Assembly (NCBI GenBank): GCA_963825315.1
Contig: CAWGST010000006.1
Location: forward strand, 1-64,000
DNA from: DASRLE01 sp963825315
GTDB taxonomy: Bacteria; Verrucomicrobiota; Verrucomicrobiia; Limisphaerales; Palsa-1400
Direction: 5' to 3'
Length of the DNA: 64,000 nucleotides
Positions 53,587 to 63,375 of this stretch are shown in pieces; the stretch's first letter is position 1; the number at the start of each line of letters is the position of its first letter. The position numbers and the translations under genes were made by a program. Below the pieces are notes generated by a model, which was given only the letters and a program-made list of their open reading frames with translations, did not search any database and was not told where the DNA came from.

Positions 53587-55593
53587 CCCGACTTGGCGGA
53601 TTCGAGGGGGTCGAACCACGCAAGTGCTTGTAAATCAACGCTCGCATTTTCTAGGTCTTCACTACAGAACCGCTGTCGCCGGGCCGTTTGCAACCGGTGA
53701 TTTTGGGCGGCGGTTGGGCCGGCAACTCCAGCTTGAGTCGTTATAAGAGCAATTGAACATCGGTTTCTGGATGCGTGTAACGACTCAAGACCACCGTGCG
53801 CCCATCGGTCGTCGGCAGATGCACGTCCAGCATTTGCATGGTGGCGAACTTTTCCAGCACCGATCGCGGCGTCAGGCCGGGGGCCAGGTCGCGCAGGCGC
53901 CGGCGCAAGGTCGCCTGCAAACAGTAGGCCAGAAATGAAATGAAAATGTGGGCTTCGATCCGATGCTCCAGTTGGTGGTAAATCGGTCGCAAGGCCAGGT
54001 CGTCCTTGAGGCTCTTGAAGGCCGCTTCCACTTCCGTCAGTTGGATGTAAAACTGCCACAGTTCTTCCGGGCCGCGCCCGGCGGTGATGTTGCTGCGCAG
54101 CAAGTAGCGGCCCTCCCTTTGGCGGGCCTGGCGCACTTTGTCTTTGCGCACAGCAAAGCTCAGGGACGCGTTCCGGGCCGGCACCCCGGTTTGAACCAGG
54201 CGCGCCGCGACGGGATAATCATGCAACGCGACGCCCAACTTTTTGAGCAATGGGTCTCTTTTGAGCTTCATCTTCTGCAATGCTTTAAGCCTCTGCCAGA
54301 GTCCTTTTAATTGACGTCGGCGCATGGCCCGTTCCTTGTTCACCCGGTCCTGGCTCCGGGCCAGCACATACAACTCCTGGCCTTCCTCCAGGAGTTTGAC
54401 TGAGACTCCTTCGCGCACCACTTGCCAGGGCAGGCCGGTCAAACGCTGCTCAAATTGACTCAAACGTCCGCGCGGCGTGCCCACCAGATATTGCACTGCG
54501 GGCTGGGCCGCGCGCATTTGGGCCAACACTTCTTCTGTCGGGATGCCCCGGTCCATCACCCAGATGCGCTCGGCCTTTCCGTATTGCTGCTCAATCTTTT
54601 TCAGGAAATCCGCCAGGGTGGTCTTGTCGCTGGTGTGGCCGGCCAGCACCTCATAGGCCAGCGGAAAACCCTCCGGCGTCACAATGAGCGCGATAACCAC
54701 CTGCACGCAGTCCGGGCGCTTGTCCCGGCTGTAGCCGTGACGGCGCTTGTCCTCCGGAGCAAAAGGCGGATCACTTTCAAAATACGTGCTGGTCAAGTCA
54801 TAGAGCAGCACCTCGAAACGGGCGTTGAACAAATCCTTCCAGCGCCGGTTCAGGTGGGTGCAGAGGGGTTGCTTGTGCTCCAGCAATCGCTCGTGACACT
54901 CGTAGAGCTTGTGAATGTCGGCCAACTCCAGGTCCGCTCCGAGCAGATCGGCCAGCGCGCTGTGCTCAAACCAGTGCCGATACAGCCGCCATTCGCTGCC
55001 CGGATCCAGCAACCGATACGTCGCCAAAATTTGCAGCACCCAATCCCAGCGCGTCCCCTTGCGGCTGGGCGGCAGACGCTGGGCCCAAAACCGATCCAAC
55101 CCCAGTTGCTCCCACAACTGGCCAGCCAGCCAGCAGGCGCCCCATTGCCGGGGCCGATGCAACGACAGTTGGCTCAACCGAATCCGTACGATGTCTTCAT
55201 CGGCCACGGGACCGATGCGATCCTCGGCAAACAGCGCCACCGTCCGCGGACGGGCCCGGCCCTCCTCAAAAATCTCGATGGTCTTGCGCCAGGCCTCTTG
55301 TTGACTGTTGTTGATCTCGCCCAGGTAGAGAGCGTGCCGTTGCACCACCCGGCCGCCGGCCACCCGCCGGTTTTCAACCAAGCTGTAGTAGCGATGTTCC
55401 TTGCCGTTTTTCTTCCGCGTCGTGTAGCGTAAAAACATAACGGCTTCTGATTATGCACACTTCCGGCACCTTGGGAATAGGGTGGGTCTTCACTACAGCC
55501 ACTTTTGGCTCTTTTCCAGCCAGTCCTGGCCTGCAAATCAACCACTTGCGCGATGAAAAAAGTTGAGCAGTGGGTTGAATCCGCCAAGTCGGG
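53587..55593 (-). mobile_element. IS1634-like insertion sequence, copy 2
   Basis: 2007 bp with the same 17-bp ends as copy 1 (53587-53603 and 55577-55593), opposite orientation. The flanks (CTAG left, TTGTTG right) show no target duplication, so recombination or deletion probably altered them. The right end cuts into a KAP-type gene. Confidence 0.9.
53741..55438 (-). pseudogene. IS1634-like transposase with premature stop
   Basis: 565 residues against 595 in copy 1. At codon 566, CAA (Gln) has become TAA, removing the last 30 residues. Other differences are few (for example S/G, A/G and N/H substitutions). The catalytic residues lie before the stop, so activity may persist. Confidence 0.85.
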
Positions 55594-55889
55594 TTGTTGA
55601 CCAAGCAATCTCGCACATCGTTTCCGCCGCAACGACTGAAGCTCAAGAGCGAGTGAGGGCGATTCTGAAGGTGCTGTTTTCACCGCTATCGTTGGCCTAT
55701 GATAATAAATCTGGAGTTGCAAGGTATCATCACGAATGGCTTCGGGAGCTTCGCATTTGCCATCCGGATTTATTTGACAAGTATTTTACCCTGACGATTT
55801 CTGATGATGATCTATCGCAAGCAGAACTCGACAAACTCCTCAGTGATATCTCGGCATTCCGCAACAACTCAGCCGGCGTCTTTGCCTGA
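55594..55889 (+). pseudogene. KAP-family P-loop NTPase fragment
   Basis: About 98 codons with no start of their own, cut off on the left by IS1634-like copy 2. The pattern ARYHHEWLRELRICHPDLFDKYFTLTISDDDLSQAELDKLL in pieces is the conserved 'RICHP...F..YF.L.......S' stretch of KAP NTPases. KAP NTPases are membrane-associated and often found in phage-defence islands. Both ends are missing. Confidence 0.6.
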
Positions 55890-56359
55890 GGGTGTTCGCC
55901 CGATTGATCATGAACGTGAACGGGTCAGTTCCGCGCATTGCCTTATTATTGATTGACAGATCGCCTTTTCCGGCACAAATCCGGCCGGATGGCCATAAAC
56001 TTTCCCGGTCAGGCTGGCTCCCTGGGCTTTCCGAAACTTCCATGCAGCAGGCGATAGGGCTGTCAATCGGGCATGATGGTTTCAATGCAATACAAAAGCC
56101 GAAGGTGTCAGAGGAATGATTGTCAGAGGAATAATCTGCAAACTCTTTTCCCCATTCCCATGACAATCATTCCCCTGACAATCTGTGCGGCAATGCAGCC
56201 TTCTGACGGATTGCAAGTGGATACGGCGGCATTTTGGTGTAACTTTGACGCTGTTTCCTCAGTCACGCCCAAATTCTTTCGTATATTTTGGATTGGTTGC
56301 CAAATCGCGGCGGCCGCTCCTGATGATGCCGCACGCCTCTTTCGTCACTGCTGGCGGAA
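55890..56359. other. Intergenic region with a hairpin repeat
   Basis: 470 bp, AT-richer than the neighbours, no supportable gene. Inverted words GTCAGAGGAATGATTGTCA (56107-56125) and TGACAATCATTCCCCTGAC (56160-56178) match with one mismatch, and the first is followed by a second tandem GTCAGAGGAAT. One 14-base copy inverted to 52514 lies at 55919-55932. Confidence 0.6.
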
Positions 56360-57820
56360 TCAGCCCACGGCCATGCCGAGGAGGAATTCGATGTTGCTGC
56401 CGGTCTTCTTGAGTTTGCCCAGCAGCAGTTCCATGGCTTCGACGGGCGGCACGCCGGTCAGGGCGCGGCGCAGGATGACGACTTTGTTGTATTCCTCGGG
56501 ATGATAGAGCAGTTCTTCCTTGCGCGTGCCGGACAGTTCGATGTTGATGGATGGGAAAATGCGCCGGTCAACCAGATGGCGGTCCAAATTGACTTCCATG
56601 TTGCCGGTGCCTTTGAATTCCTCGAAAATGACTTCGTCCATGCGCGATCCGGTGTCCACCAGCGCGGTGGCGATAATGGTCAGGGAGCCGCCTTCCTCAA
56701 TGTTGCGGGCCGCGCCGAAAAAGCGCTTGGGTTTGTGCAGGGCATTGGCATCGACGCCGCCGGAGAGAATCTTGCCGGAGTGCGGCTGAATGGTGTTGTA
56801 AGCGCGGGCCAGGCGGGTGATGGAGTCGAGAAGAATGACGGCGTCGCGTTTGTGCTCGATCATGCGCTTGGCCTTTTCAATGACCATCTCGGCCACTTGC
56901 ACGTGGCGTTCGGGGGGTTCGTCGAAGGTCGAGCTGATGACTTCGGCGCCGCGGCAGGAACGTTCCATGTCGGTCACTTCTTCCGGGCGTTCGTCAATGA
57001 GCAGAATGAACAAATAAGCTTCGGGATTGTTCTTGAGGATGGCGTTGGCCAGCTTTTGCATCAGGACGGTTTTGCCGGTGCGGGGCGGGGCGACGATCAG
57101 GCCGCGGGTTCCTTTGCCAATGGGACAAACCAGGTCCAGGACGCGGGTGGAAAGTTCCTCGGGGTTCGTTTCCAGCAAATAGCGTTTGGTCGGAAAGAGG
57201 GGCGTGAGGTTGTCGAAATGCGTTTTGTCTTTGGCCTTGTCCGGGTCTTCCGTATCGACCGCTTCGACCTTGAGCAGGGCGAAAAAGCGTTCCTTGTCCT
57301 TGGGCGGACGGATTTGGCCGGCGATGAGATTGCCGGTTTGAAGATCAAAACGGCGGATCTGGGAGGGCGAGACGTAAATGTCCTCGGGGCAGGGGAGGTA
57401 ATTAAAACTGCGCGAGCGCAAGAAACCGAAGCCCTCGGGCAGTATTTCCAAAACCCCTTCGGAGAACAAAACTCCGGCGCGCTCGGCATTTTTTTGCAGG
57501 ATTTGGAAAATCAGTTCGTGCTTGCGCATGGTGCCGAAATTCTCGATGCCCATTTCCCGGGCCTTGTGATTGAGGTCCGGCATGGGCAAGGCCTGAAGCG
57601 CGGCAATATTCATGCTGACCGGCGCGGGGCCGCCCGTTGCCGGGGGAGGTTCAGCGGGTTCCCGCGTTTCCACGGCATGGGTGGGCGGTTCCAGTTTGAG
57701 GCCGGCTGGCGGGGAGGGCGCGGCTGGCGCTTCGGGGGTTTCGTCAGGGGCGGCGCCAGCCATCAGCGCGGCGCTCTTTGGACTTTTCCTGGCGGTTTTC
57801 TTTGTGGCGGCTTTGGGCAT
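56360..57820 (-). CDS. rho: Transcription termination factor Rho
   Basis: 486 residues from the MPKAATKK start. An Ala/Pro/Glu-rich N-terminal extension of about 75 residues precedes the Rho N-domain. Then come the RNA-binding cold-shock-like fold (GVLEILPEGFGFLRSRSFNYLPCPEDIYVSPSQIRRF in pieces) and the ATPase with P-loop APPRTGKTVLMQKLA. Rho terminates untranslated transcripts as a hexamer. The extra N-terminal tail is common in several phyla. The GC hairpin in the leader (CGGGCTTCGCCCG, 57855-57867) may have a regulatory role. Confidence 0.95.
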   Translation of the reverse strand: MPKAATKKTARKSPKSAALMAGAAPDETPEAPAAPSPPAGLKLEPPTHAVETREPAEPPPATGGPAPVSMNIAALQALPMPDLNHKAREMGIENFGTMRKHELIFQILQKNAERAGVLFSEGVLEILPEGFGFLRSRSFNYLPCPEDIYVSPSQIRRFDLQTGNLIAGQIRPPKDKERFFALLKVEAVDTEDPDKAKDKTHFDNLTPLFPTKRYLLETNPEELSTRVLDLVCPIGKGTRGLIVAPPRTGKTVLMQKLANAILKNNPEAYLFILLIDERPEEVTDMERSCRGAEVISSTFDEPPERHVQVAEMVIEKAKRMIEHKRDAVILLDSITRLARAYNTIQPHSGKILSGGVDANALHKPKRFFGAARNIEEGGSLTIIATALVDTGSRMDEVIFEEFKGTGNMEVNLDRHLVDRRIFPSINIELSGTRKEELLYHPEEYNKVVILRRALTGVPPVEAMELLLGKLKKTGSNIEFLLGMAVG

Positions 57821-57944
57821 AAGCAAAAATAAAATTCAGGTTCGAGGAACCGGGCGAAGCCCGTGTTGTCTTGCCAATTGGATGCAAGAGATTTGAATTT
57901 ATTCAAATCGGCGGGCCAACCGGGGATTCACCCAAAAATTCCTG

Positions 57945-60113
57945 TTAATACGGCAATGGATATCTAGCTGTTAATTCCCGGACACGTTCTCTCACCTTGT
58001 GAGCGGTGTCAAGATTCTTAATATCAAGCAAAACTTCGCTGATCATGTCCGCTATGGCGGCCATCTCCGGCTCTTTCATTCCCCGGGTGGTCACGGCCGG
58101 GGTTCCCAGGCGAATGCCGCTGGCTTGGAAGGGGGAGCGGGTTTCGAAAGGGATGGTGTTTTTATTGATGGTGATGCCGGCTTCGTCCAGCGCTGTCTGG
58201 CATTCCTTGCCGGTCAACCCCCGCCCGCCGACATCAACCAGCATCAGATGGTTGTCCGTCCCGCCGCTGATGAGCCGGAAATGATTGCTGGCCATCCCTT
58301 CGGCCAGGGCTTTGGCATTGGCGACGATTTGCGCCTGATAAGCCTTGAACGCGGGCTGCATGGCTTCCTGGAAACAGACCGCCTTGGCCGCGATAACATG
58401 CACGAGCGGCCCGCCCTGAATCCCCGGAAAAACCTGCGAATCGATCTCTTTGGCATATTTCTCCCGGCACAAAATCAAACCGCCGCGCGGACCGCGCAAC
58501 GTCTTATGCGTCGTGGTCGTGACAAAATCGGCGTGTTCAACGGGGCTGGGGTGAAACCCGGTGGCGACCAGGCCGGCGATGTGGGCGATGTCGGCGAGCA
58601 AGTAGGCCCCGGCCTCGCGCGCGATCTCGCCCATGCGCTTGAAATCAATGATGCGCGGATAAGCGCTGGCGCCGACGGTGATCATGCGGGGCCGGTGTTC
58701 CCGGGCCATTTTCTGCAATTGATCGTAATCGATCATTTCGGTGTCTTTGCGCACGCCGTAATGGACGATTTCAAAGAATCTGCCGGAGAAATTGGCCTTG
58801 TTGCCGTGGGTGAGGTGGCCGCCGTGGCTCAGTTCCATGGTCAGCATTTTGTCGCCCGGCTTGAGGACGGCAAAATAGACGGCCATGTTGGCCTGGCTGC
58901 CGGAATGCGGCTGGACATTGACATGTTCGGCGCCGAAGATTTTTTTGGCGCGCTCGATGGCCGCGCGCTCGATGACATCCACGTTCTCGCAGCCGCCATA
59001 CCAGCGTTTGCCGGGATAGCCCTCGGCATATTTATTGGTCAACACCGAGCCTTGGGCTTCCATGACCGCCGGGCTGACGAAATTTTCGCTGGCAATCAAC
59101 TCGATGTTTTCCTGCTGGCGTTGCCGTTCCAGGAAGATGGCGTTGGCGATCTCGGGATCAACTGTTTTCAGCCGCAAATAAGCGGGGGTATTGGGTGTTT
59201 CCATTTTATTAATGCGTCGTTCGTGGCGGCCGCCTTCAAATTGCGCGGCCAGAAAGGCGTCCAGGATTTTTCGGGCCTGCGCGGGGGAAGTGTTGCTCGC
59301 GCCCAGGCAGAGGACATTGGCATTGTTATGCTGGCGGGAAAGCGCGGCCATGTGCTCGTCGAAGACCAGCGCGGCGCGCACGCCGCCGATCTTGTTGGCG
59401 GCCATGCTCATGCCGACACCCGTCGAACAAATCAAAAGGCCGAATTCGCACCGCTCGGCCGTGATCAACTCTCCAACCGCCCGGGCGTAATCGCTGTAAT
59501 CGCAAACTTCGGACGAATTGGCCCCGACATCGGTCAGGGAAATGCCCTTCTCCTGCAGGTAGTCCTTGATCGCCTCCTTCAAGCGGAAACCGGCGTGGTC
59601 GCAACCAACGGCGCAGCGGGTTTTGGCGGCGGAAAGAGGGGACACCAGCGGCTCGGAGGTCTGCTCGATAAATTTGAGCATGGAGAATATGCCTTGCTCG
59701 ATCTGGTCGCGGCAGTAGGCATAAGTTTCATAGGAACCGCCAATAGGGTCGGTGATGTCCTTTTCGAATTCGTCGAGCGTCTCATCAAATTCCCGCAGGA
59801 GAAAGGTCTTTTCCGCGGCGTGCGGAAAGAGCAGGTTGATCTGATCGACATGGCTGTGGGTCATGCCAAAAATGTAATCGGCCCGCTCGATCAAATCGGG
59901 GGTGAGCATGCGGCTGCGCTGCTGGGAAATATCGATGTCCAACTCCTTGAGGGCGCGCACGGCGTGGGGGCTGGGCGGCTGGCCCTCCATGGCGCCCACC
60001 CCGGCGGAAATAGTCTGGCAATCCGTCCGGCCCTCCGTGGCGTGGCGAAAAAGGCCCTCGGCCATCGGACTGCGGCAGATATTACCCGTGCAAACGAAAA
60101 GAATGGTCTTCAT
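57945..60113 (-). CDS. glyA: Three-domain fusion: LMW phosphotyrosine phosphatase, RpiB, serine hydroxymethyltransferase
   Basis: One frame of 722 codons. Residues 1-152: low-molecular-weight phosphatase (VCTGNICRSP at 7-16, catalytic DP at 122-123). About 165-302: ribose-5-phosphate isomerase B (VGCDHAGFRLKEAI, LICSTGVGMSMAANK, FEGGRHERR). From 304: GlyA of 419 residues, normal length, with the PLP-Lys motif VTTTTHKTLRGPRGG. GlyA converts serine to glycine and methylene-tetrahydrofolate. No stop separates RpiB from GlyA's Met (59204): the join reads RRINKMETPN. A separate GlyA could also start at 59204. Upstream of rho on the same strand. Confidence 0.9.
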   Translation of the reverse strand: MKTILFVCTGNICRSPMAEGLFRHATEGRTDCQTISAGVGAMEGQPPSPHAVRALKELDIDISQQRSRMLTPDLIERADYIFGMTHSHVDQINLLFPHAAEKTFLLREFDETLDEFEKDITDPIGGSYETYAYCRDQIEQGIFSMLKFIEQTSEPLVSPLSAAKTRCAVGCDHAGFRLKEAIKDYLQEKGISLTDVGANSSEVCDYSDYARAVGELITAERCEFGLLICSTGVGMSMAANKIGGVRAALVFDEHMAALSRQHNNANVLCLGASNTSPAQARKILDAFLAAQFEGGRHERRINKMETPNTPAYLRLKTVDPEIANAIFLERQRQQENIELIASENFVSPAVMEAQGSVLTNKYAEGYPGKRWYGGCENVDVIERAAIERAKKIFGAEHVNVQPHSGSQANMAVYFAVLKPGDKMLTMELSHGGHLTHGNKANFSGRFFEIVHYGVRKDTEMIDYDQLQKMAREHRPRMITVGASAYPRIIDFKRMGEIAREAGAYLLADIAHIAGLVATGFHPSPVEHADFVTTTTHKTLRGPRGGLILCREKYAKEIDSQVFPGIQGGPLVHVIAAKAVCFQEAMQPAFKAYQAQIVANAKALAEGMASNHFRLISGGTDNHLMLVDVGGRGLTGKECQTALDEAGITINKNTIPFETRSPFQASGIRLGTPAVTTRGMKEPEMAAIADMISEVLLDIKNLDTAHKVRERVRELTARYPLPY

Positions 60114-60188
60114 TCCTGTGACAACAGCAGTTCAACGTTGCGGTGTGCCATGAAAATCGTCAACCGTGAAAATTTCAACTTTAGCAAT

Positions 60189-60210
60189 TTAAGCCGCCGC
60201 GCGGCGGCTT
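60189..60210. repeat. Perfect GC-rich palindrome
   Basis: AAGCCGCC-GCGC-GGCGGCTT, a perfect 8-bp stem. No T-run on either side, so not a clear terminator. Confidence 0.5.
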
Positions 60211-60334
60211 CAACGTTAAAATTCAAGATTAGGATCAGGAGCCAGACGCAGTTGTGCCCGAAAAACTCAAATGCGCCTCGCAACGCGATTGCGAATGCCG
60301 CCTGCCTTGACATCGGGCGTCCCGGATCTCTTGC

Positions 60335-60523
60335 TTACGGGTCCAGTTTGATGGCTTGGGCGTTGGTTTTGGTGAGGAAATATCCATTGTCGGAAGTGGT
60401 GGCAGTCACCGTGAGCGCGGCCGCACTTTGGACCGGAAACAGCCCGGCCAGGAGCAATGACGAAGCGGCCACTTGCGCCATCCTTCGCCAACGCGGGGAA
60501 ACCAATTCACAGGTATCGTTCAT
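60335..60523 (-). CDS. Short exported peptide, hypothetical
   Basis: 62 residues with a signal peptide (MAQVAASSLLLAGLFPVQSAAA) then a 27-residue tail with TTSDNGYFLTKTN. It may be the 5' part of a lost extracellular gene. No family recognised. Confidence 0.4.
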   Translation of the reverse strand: MNDTCELVSPRWRRMAQVAASSLLLAGLFPVQSAAALTVTATTSDNGYFLTKTNAQAIKLDP

Positions 60524-60676
60524 AAAGCATTGTTATGGAACTTTAAGCGAGGAGGTGTGCGCCCTTATCCATGCGGACACACCATCCCTCAACTATGTAA
60601 GAAGAAACGCGGGCGGGGGATTACAAAGTGTTTGATCTCTTTTTTCCATGACGAGGGGCGGCTTTCTTCCATTTGT

Positions 60677-61762
60677 TCATCTATCTTCGTTCAGGATGCG
60701 TTTCACCAGCAGGAGCGCCCGCGCAATGGCCTGGTCCATGTCATAGTAGCGATACTCGCCCAATCGTCCGCAAACCAGCAAATTGGGGATGGCTTCAGCC
60801 CGCTCGCGGTAGGTTTGGTAAAGCCGCGCGTTGGCCTGATCGGGAAACGGATATTCAAAATCGTTCGGATCGTTGGGCGTGACGGTGATTTCGCGTGTGA
60901 GAACGGTGCCAACAATGCGCCGGGCGTATTCCGGCTGCATCATATGCTTCCATTCCAGCGTGCGGATGTGAGGGCCGTTGGCCGGATCTGGATTGTTGAC
61001 TTGTCCGCACGGCTGCGCAAATGCCACGTCGGGCAGGTACTGGTGATGGCGCTGCTGGCCGCGATACTTCAACCGTCCCAGATCGCAGCCGAAATACTCG
61101 TCAATCGGGCCGGTGAAGAAGACCCTTTTGGTGTTTTTGAATTCATCCCGGTGGCCCAAATAATCGCAGTTGAGCAACAGTGGGATGCCTTGGAGAAGGT
61201 TGCGCATGAATTCGGCGTAGCCATTTTCGGGAATACCCTGGTGTTTGTGGCGCATCAGGCGAGGTTCGTCATCGTCCCGCACATCAAAACGTTTGGCCAG
61301 GGAGGCGGAAAGCGCATGGGCGGGCACGCCCCATTGCTTCTCGTTGTAGCCTTTGACGAATTTCTCATAGACCAATCGCGGCATCATGGAAAGGGAGGCC
61401 TCTTCGAAATTGGACGGCGCGCCCTTGAATTCCGGCTCCCACTTTGGGCCAAGCACGCGCCGGATGTAACTGGCGGCGACGGGCCAATTCTCGTAACGGC
61501 CATCCACCCACGAAGTCAGCGCAGCCTCATATTTGTAGAAGGGCGCGAATCGGTTGACGAACGTCCAAAGCTGGTCATCGTTGGTTCGGAAATAGTGCGG
61601 GCCATAAGTATGCACGCGAATGCCGCTGGGATGAAAATGGTCATGGACATTGCCGCCGAGATGGGAACGCCGGTCAAGAACCAAAACATCGCGCCCGGCA
61701 TCGGCCAGGGTGCGTGCGATCACTGCTCCGGTCAGGCCGGAACCGACGACGAGAAACTTCAT
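60677..61762 (-). CDS. glf: UDP-galactopyranose mutase
   Basis: 361 residues, usual length. FAD-binding start FLVVGSGLTGAVIARTLAD, RRSHLGGNVHD, YGPHYFRTND, and KGYNEKQWG, then the FEYPFPDQANARLYQTYRERAEAI end typical of Glf. It converts UDP-galactopyranose to UDP-galactofuranose for surface glycans. Next to a GT4 on the same strand, suggesting a glycan cluster. Confidence 0.94.
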   Translation of the reverse strand: MKFLVVGSGLTGAVIARTLADAGRDVLVLDRRSHLGGNVHDHFHPSGIRVHTYGPHYFRTNDDQLWTFVNRFAPFYKYEAALTSWVDGRYENWPVAASYIRRVLGPKWEPEFKGAPSNFEEASLSMMPRLVYEKFVKGYNEKQWGVPAHALSASLAKRFDVRDDDEPRLMRHKHQGIPENGYAEFMRNLLQGIPLLLNCDYLGHRDEFKNTKRVFFTGPIDEYFGCDLGRLKYRGQQRHHQYLPDVAFAQPCGQVNNPDPANGPHIRTLEWKHMMQPEYARRIVGTVLTREITVTPNDPNDFEYPFPDQANARLYQTYRERAEAIPNLLVCGRLGEYRYYDMDQAIARALLLVKRILNEDR

Positions 61763-61901
61763 TTGAGCGCGCAGCTTGCGCCTTCAAAGTTGATTAAACA
61801 GCGTGCGCCGTCGAGATAAAAATGATGCTGCTGAAAAGCGTCTGTCAGGCGTTGCAAGCACGCGGCGATTGGAGCAATTCTCCCAATGGCGTCCAAGCCG
61901 G

Positions 61902-63143
61902 CTAACGGATTGGGTGATCAAAACAGGGAGTCAAATGCTCGCGGACTTTGGCGACAATGTTCTCCAACTGGAAGGAGCTTGATTTTTTGTGGGCCGCAAC
62001 ACACGCCGCCAGCCACGTGTCCGGTTGGGCCATCCACCCTTGGACCAGACGGGTTCCCTGTTCCAACCACTCGCTCATGCTGCCCGGCGTTTGATTGAGG
62101 CCCGCAAGCGGGTCCGCGGCCGTGCGCACACCGCCCAAGGCCAGTGTAAAACTCGGCAGGGCCGTGCTGTAGGCCTCGGGGATCGCACTGCTGGAAGAGT
62201 CATGCAAGGTGGGATACACAAACAAATGCGCGCGCAAATAAGCCTGCAGAAGTTCATGGCGCGGCACCAGCCCGTTAAATCTCACATGCGTTTCCAGCCC
62301 CAGGTTTTTCGCCATCTGCTTCAATCGCTCAATGCCTTCGCCGTCGGAATAAATATCGAGCGAGGCGTTGCAACCCGCCTGGCGCAAACAATGGGCAAAG
62401 CGGATCGCCAACTGGCCTCCCTTCCACCAGAGGAAACGGCCGGACCAGACGCAGCGAAACTCCCGGCGCAGCTCCTCTTGTTGCAGCGCTCTGGAGGAAA
62501 GAGGCGCATTCGGCGCCTGGGACAAATCAATCGCGTCGGGAAAAACCACCGCGGTGGCTTTGGCTCCCGCCCATTGCAAAAGGCGTTCTGTTTCCCGGGT
62601 TGTGGCCAGGGCCATTCGCGCCTGCCGGAGAACGCGCCGCACCTGGGGATTCATCAAGCTGGCATAATTTAAAGCAGGCCGAAGCCACTCCCTGGCCAAT
62701 TCAGCGGGCGGCAGCCCGGCGTCGCGCAACAACCGCAGCGGCGCGGTTTCACCGCCTCCCAACGGACCCAGCGCGTACGGAATCCCCAGCCGGAAATAAT
62801 CCGGAAACATTCGAAAGGATCCCAAGGTGGGATGATGCAGTCCCACCGGATGAACCGCCCGGATGACCTCGATGCACTTGGGAATCAAGTCATGGCACCA
62901 GTGGTAATAAAGCCGGTAAAAACGAAGACCCGGTCCACCCTCTGCCTGGATGTCGAGAGGATGGAAAACCCAATCGTCACACTGCCCGCTCCGCTGGCAA
63001 ATGTCGGCCGACAGGCTGCAACAGATCAGGTGTATTTCGTAAAACCTTGATAAAGCTTTGGTCCAGGCGAACGCCTTGCCCGGTTCACTGCCGCGAGCGG
63101 GATGCGGATCGTAAGAGGTGACAATAAGCCGGGGGCTATTCAT
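61902..63143 (-). CDS. Family 4 glycosyltransferase
   Basis: 413 residues, GT-B fold. N-terminal GSEPGKAFAWTKALSR, mid region LGPLGGGETAPLRLLR, donor-binding RCVWSGRFLWWKGGQLAI, then HLFVYPTLHDSSSSAIPEAYSTALP (E-x7-E-like). It transfers a sugar from a nucleotide donor; specificity is unknown. Upstream of glf. Confidence 0.87.
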   Translation of the reverse strand: MNSPRLIVTSYDPHPARGSEPGKAFAWTKALSRFYEIHLICCSLSADICQRSGQCDDWVFHPLDIQAEGGPGLRFYRLYYHWCHDLIPKCIEVIRAVHPVGLHHPTLGSFRMFPDYFRLGIPYALGPLGGGETAPLRLLRDAGLPPAELAREWLRPALNYASLMNPQVRRVLRQARMALATTRETERLLQWAGAKATAVVFPDAIDLSQAPNAPLSSRALQQEELRREFRCVWSGRFLWWKGGQLAIRFAHCLRQAGCNASLDIYSDGEGIERLKQMAKNLGLETHVRFNGLVPRHELLQAYLRAHLFVYPTLHDSSSSAIPEAYSTALPSFTLALGGVRTAADPLAGLNQTPGSMSEWLEQGTRLVQGWMAQPDTWLAACVAAHKKSSSFQLENIVAKVREHLTPCFDHPIR

Positions 63144-63232
63144 GCCTTTCGGTCAAAGGGGCAACCGGCAATAAGAACGGACTTTTTTTGAAGCTCCGCC
63201 AGCGAGGGAGAATGGTTCGCGGTCACGCTCAT
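63140..63232 (-). CDS. Possible very short ORF upstream of the GT4
   Basis: 30 codons ending LIAGCPFDRKA; its TGA overlaps the GT4 ATG (ATGA), which hints at coupled translation. No family and no ribosome site of note. Confidence 0.2.
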   Translation of the reverse strand: MSVTANHSPSLAELQKKSVLIAGCPFDRKA

Positions 63233-63375
63233 TATTTCCCATTTCCGCCGATACTGCCGGCTCAAGCGGGTGGCGTCAACCTCGGAGTTTGTCAATAGCG
63301 GCCCCCAGGGTGAAGATTCCCATTGAAAAATTGAAGGTTTCCCTTACTCTGCGCCGCCTGTTCGGCGAGAATGTT

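Noticed and set aside
57827..57944. tRNA-like string GGTTCGAGGAACC upstream of rho
   Set aside because: No acceptor stem, anticodon arm or CCA end can be drawn; it looks like an ordinary hairpin in the rho leader.
60189..60210. Perfect palindrome as a terminator
   Set aside because: No T-run on either strand.
58000..60635. Very long plus-strand open frame opposite the phosphatase-RpiB-GlyA gene
   Set aside because: It is the antisense of a gene with three clear enzyme families. High GC makes long antisense frames common.
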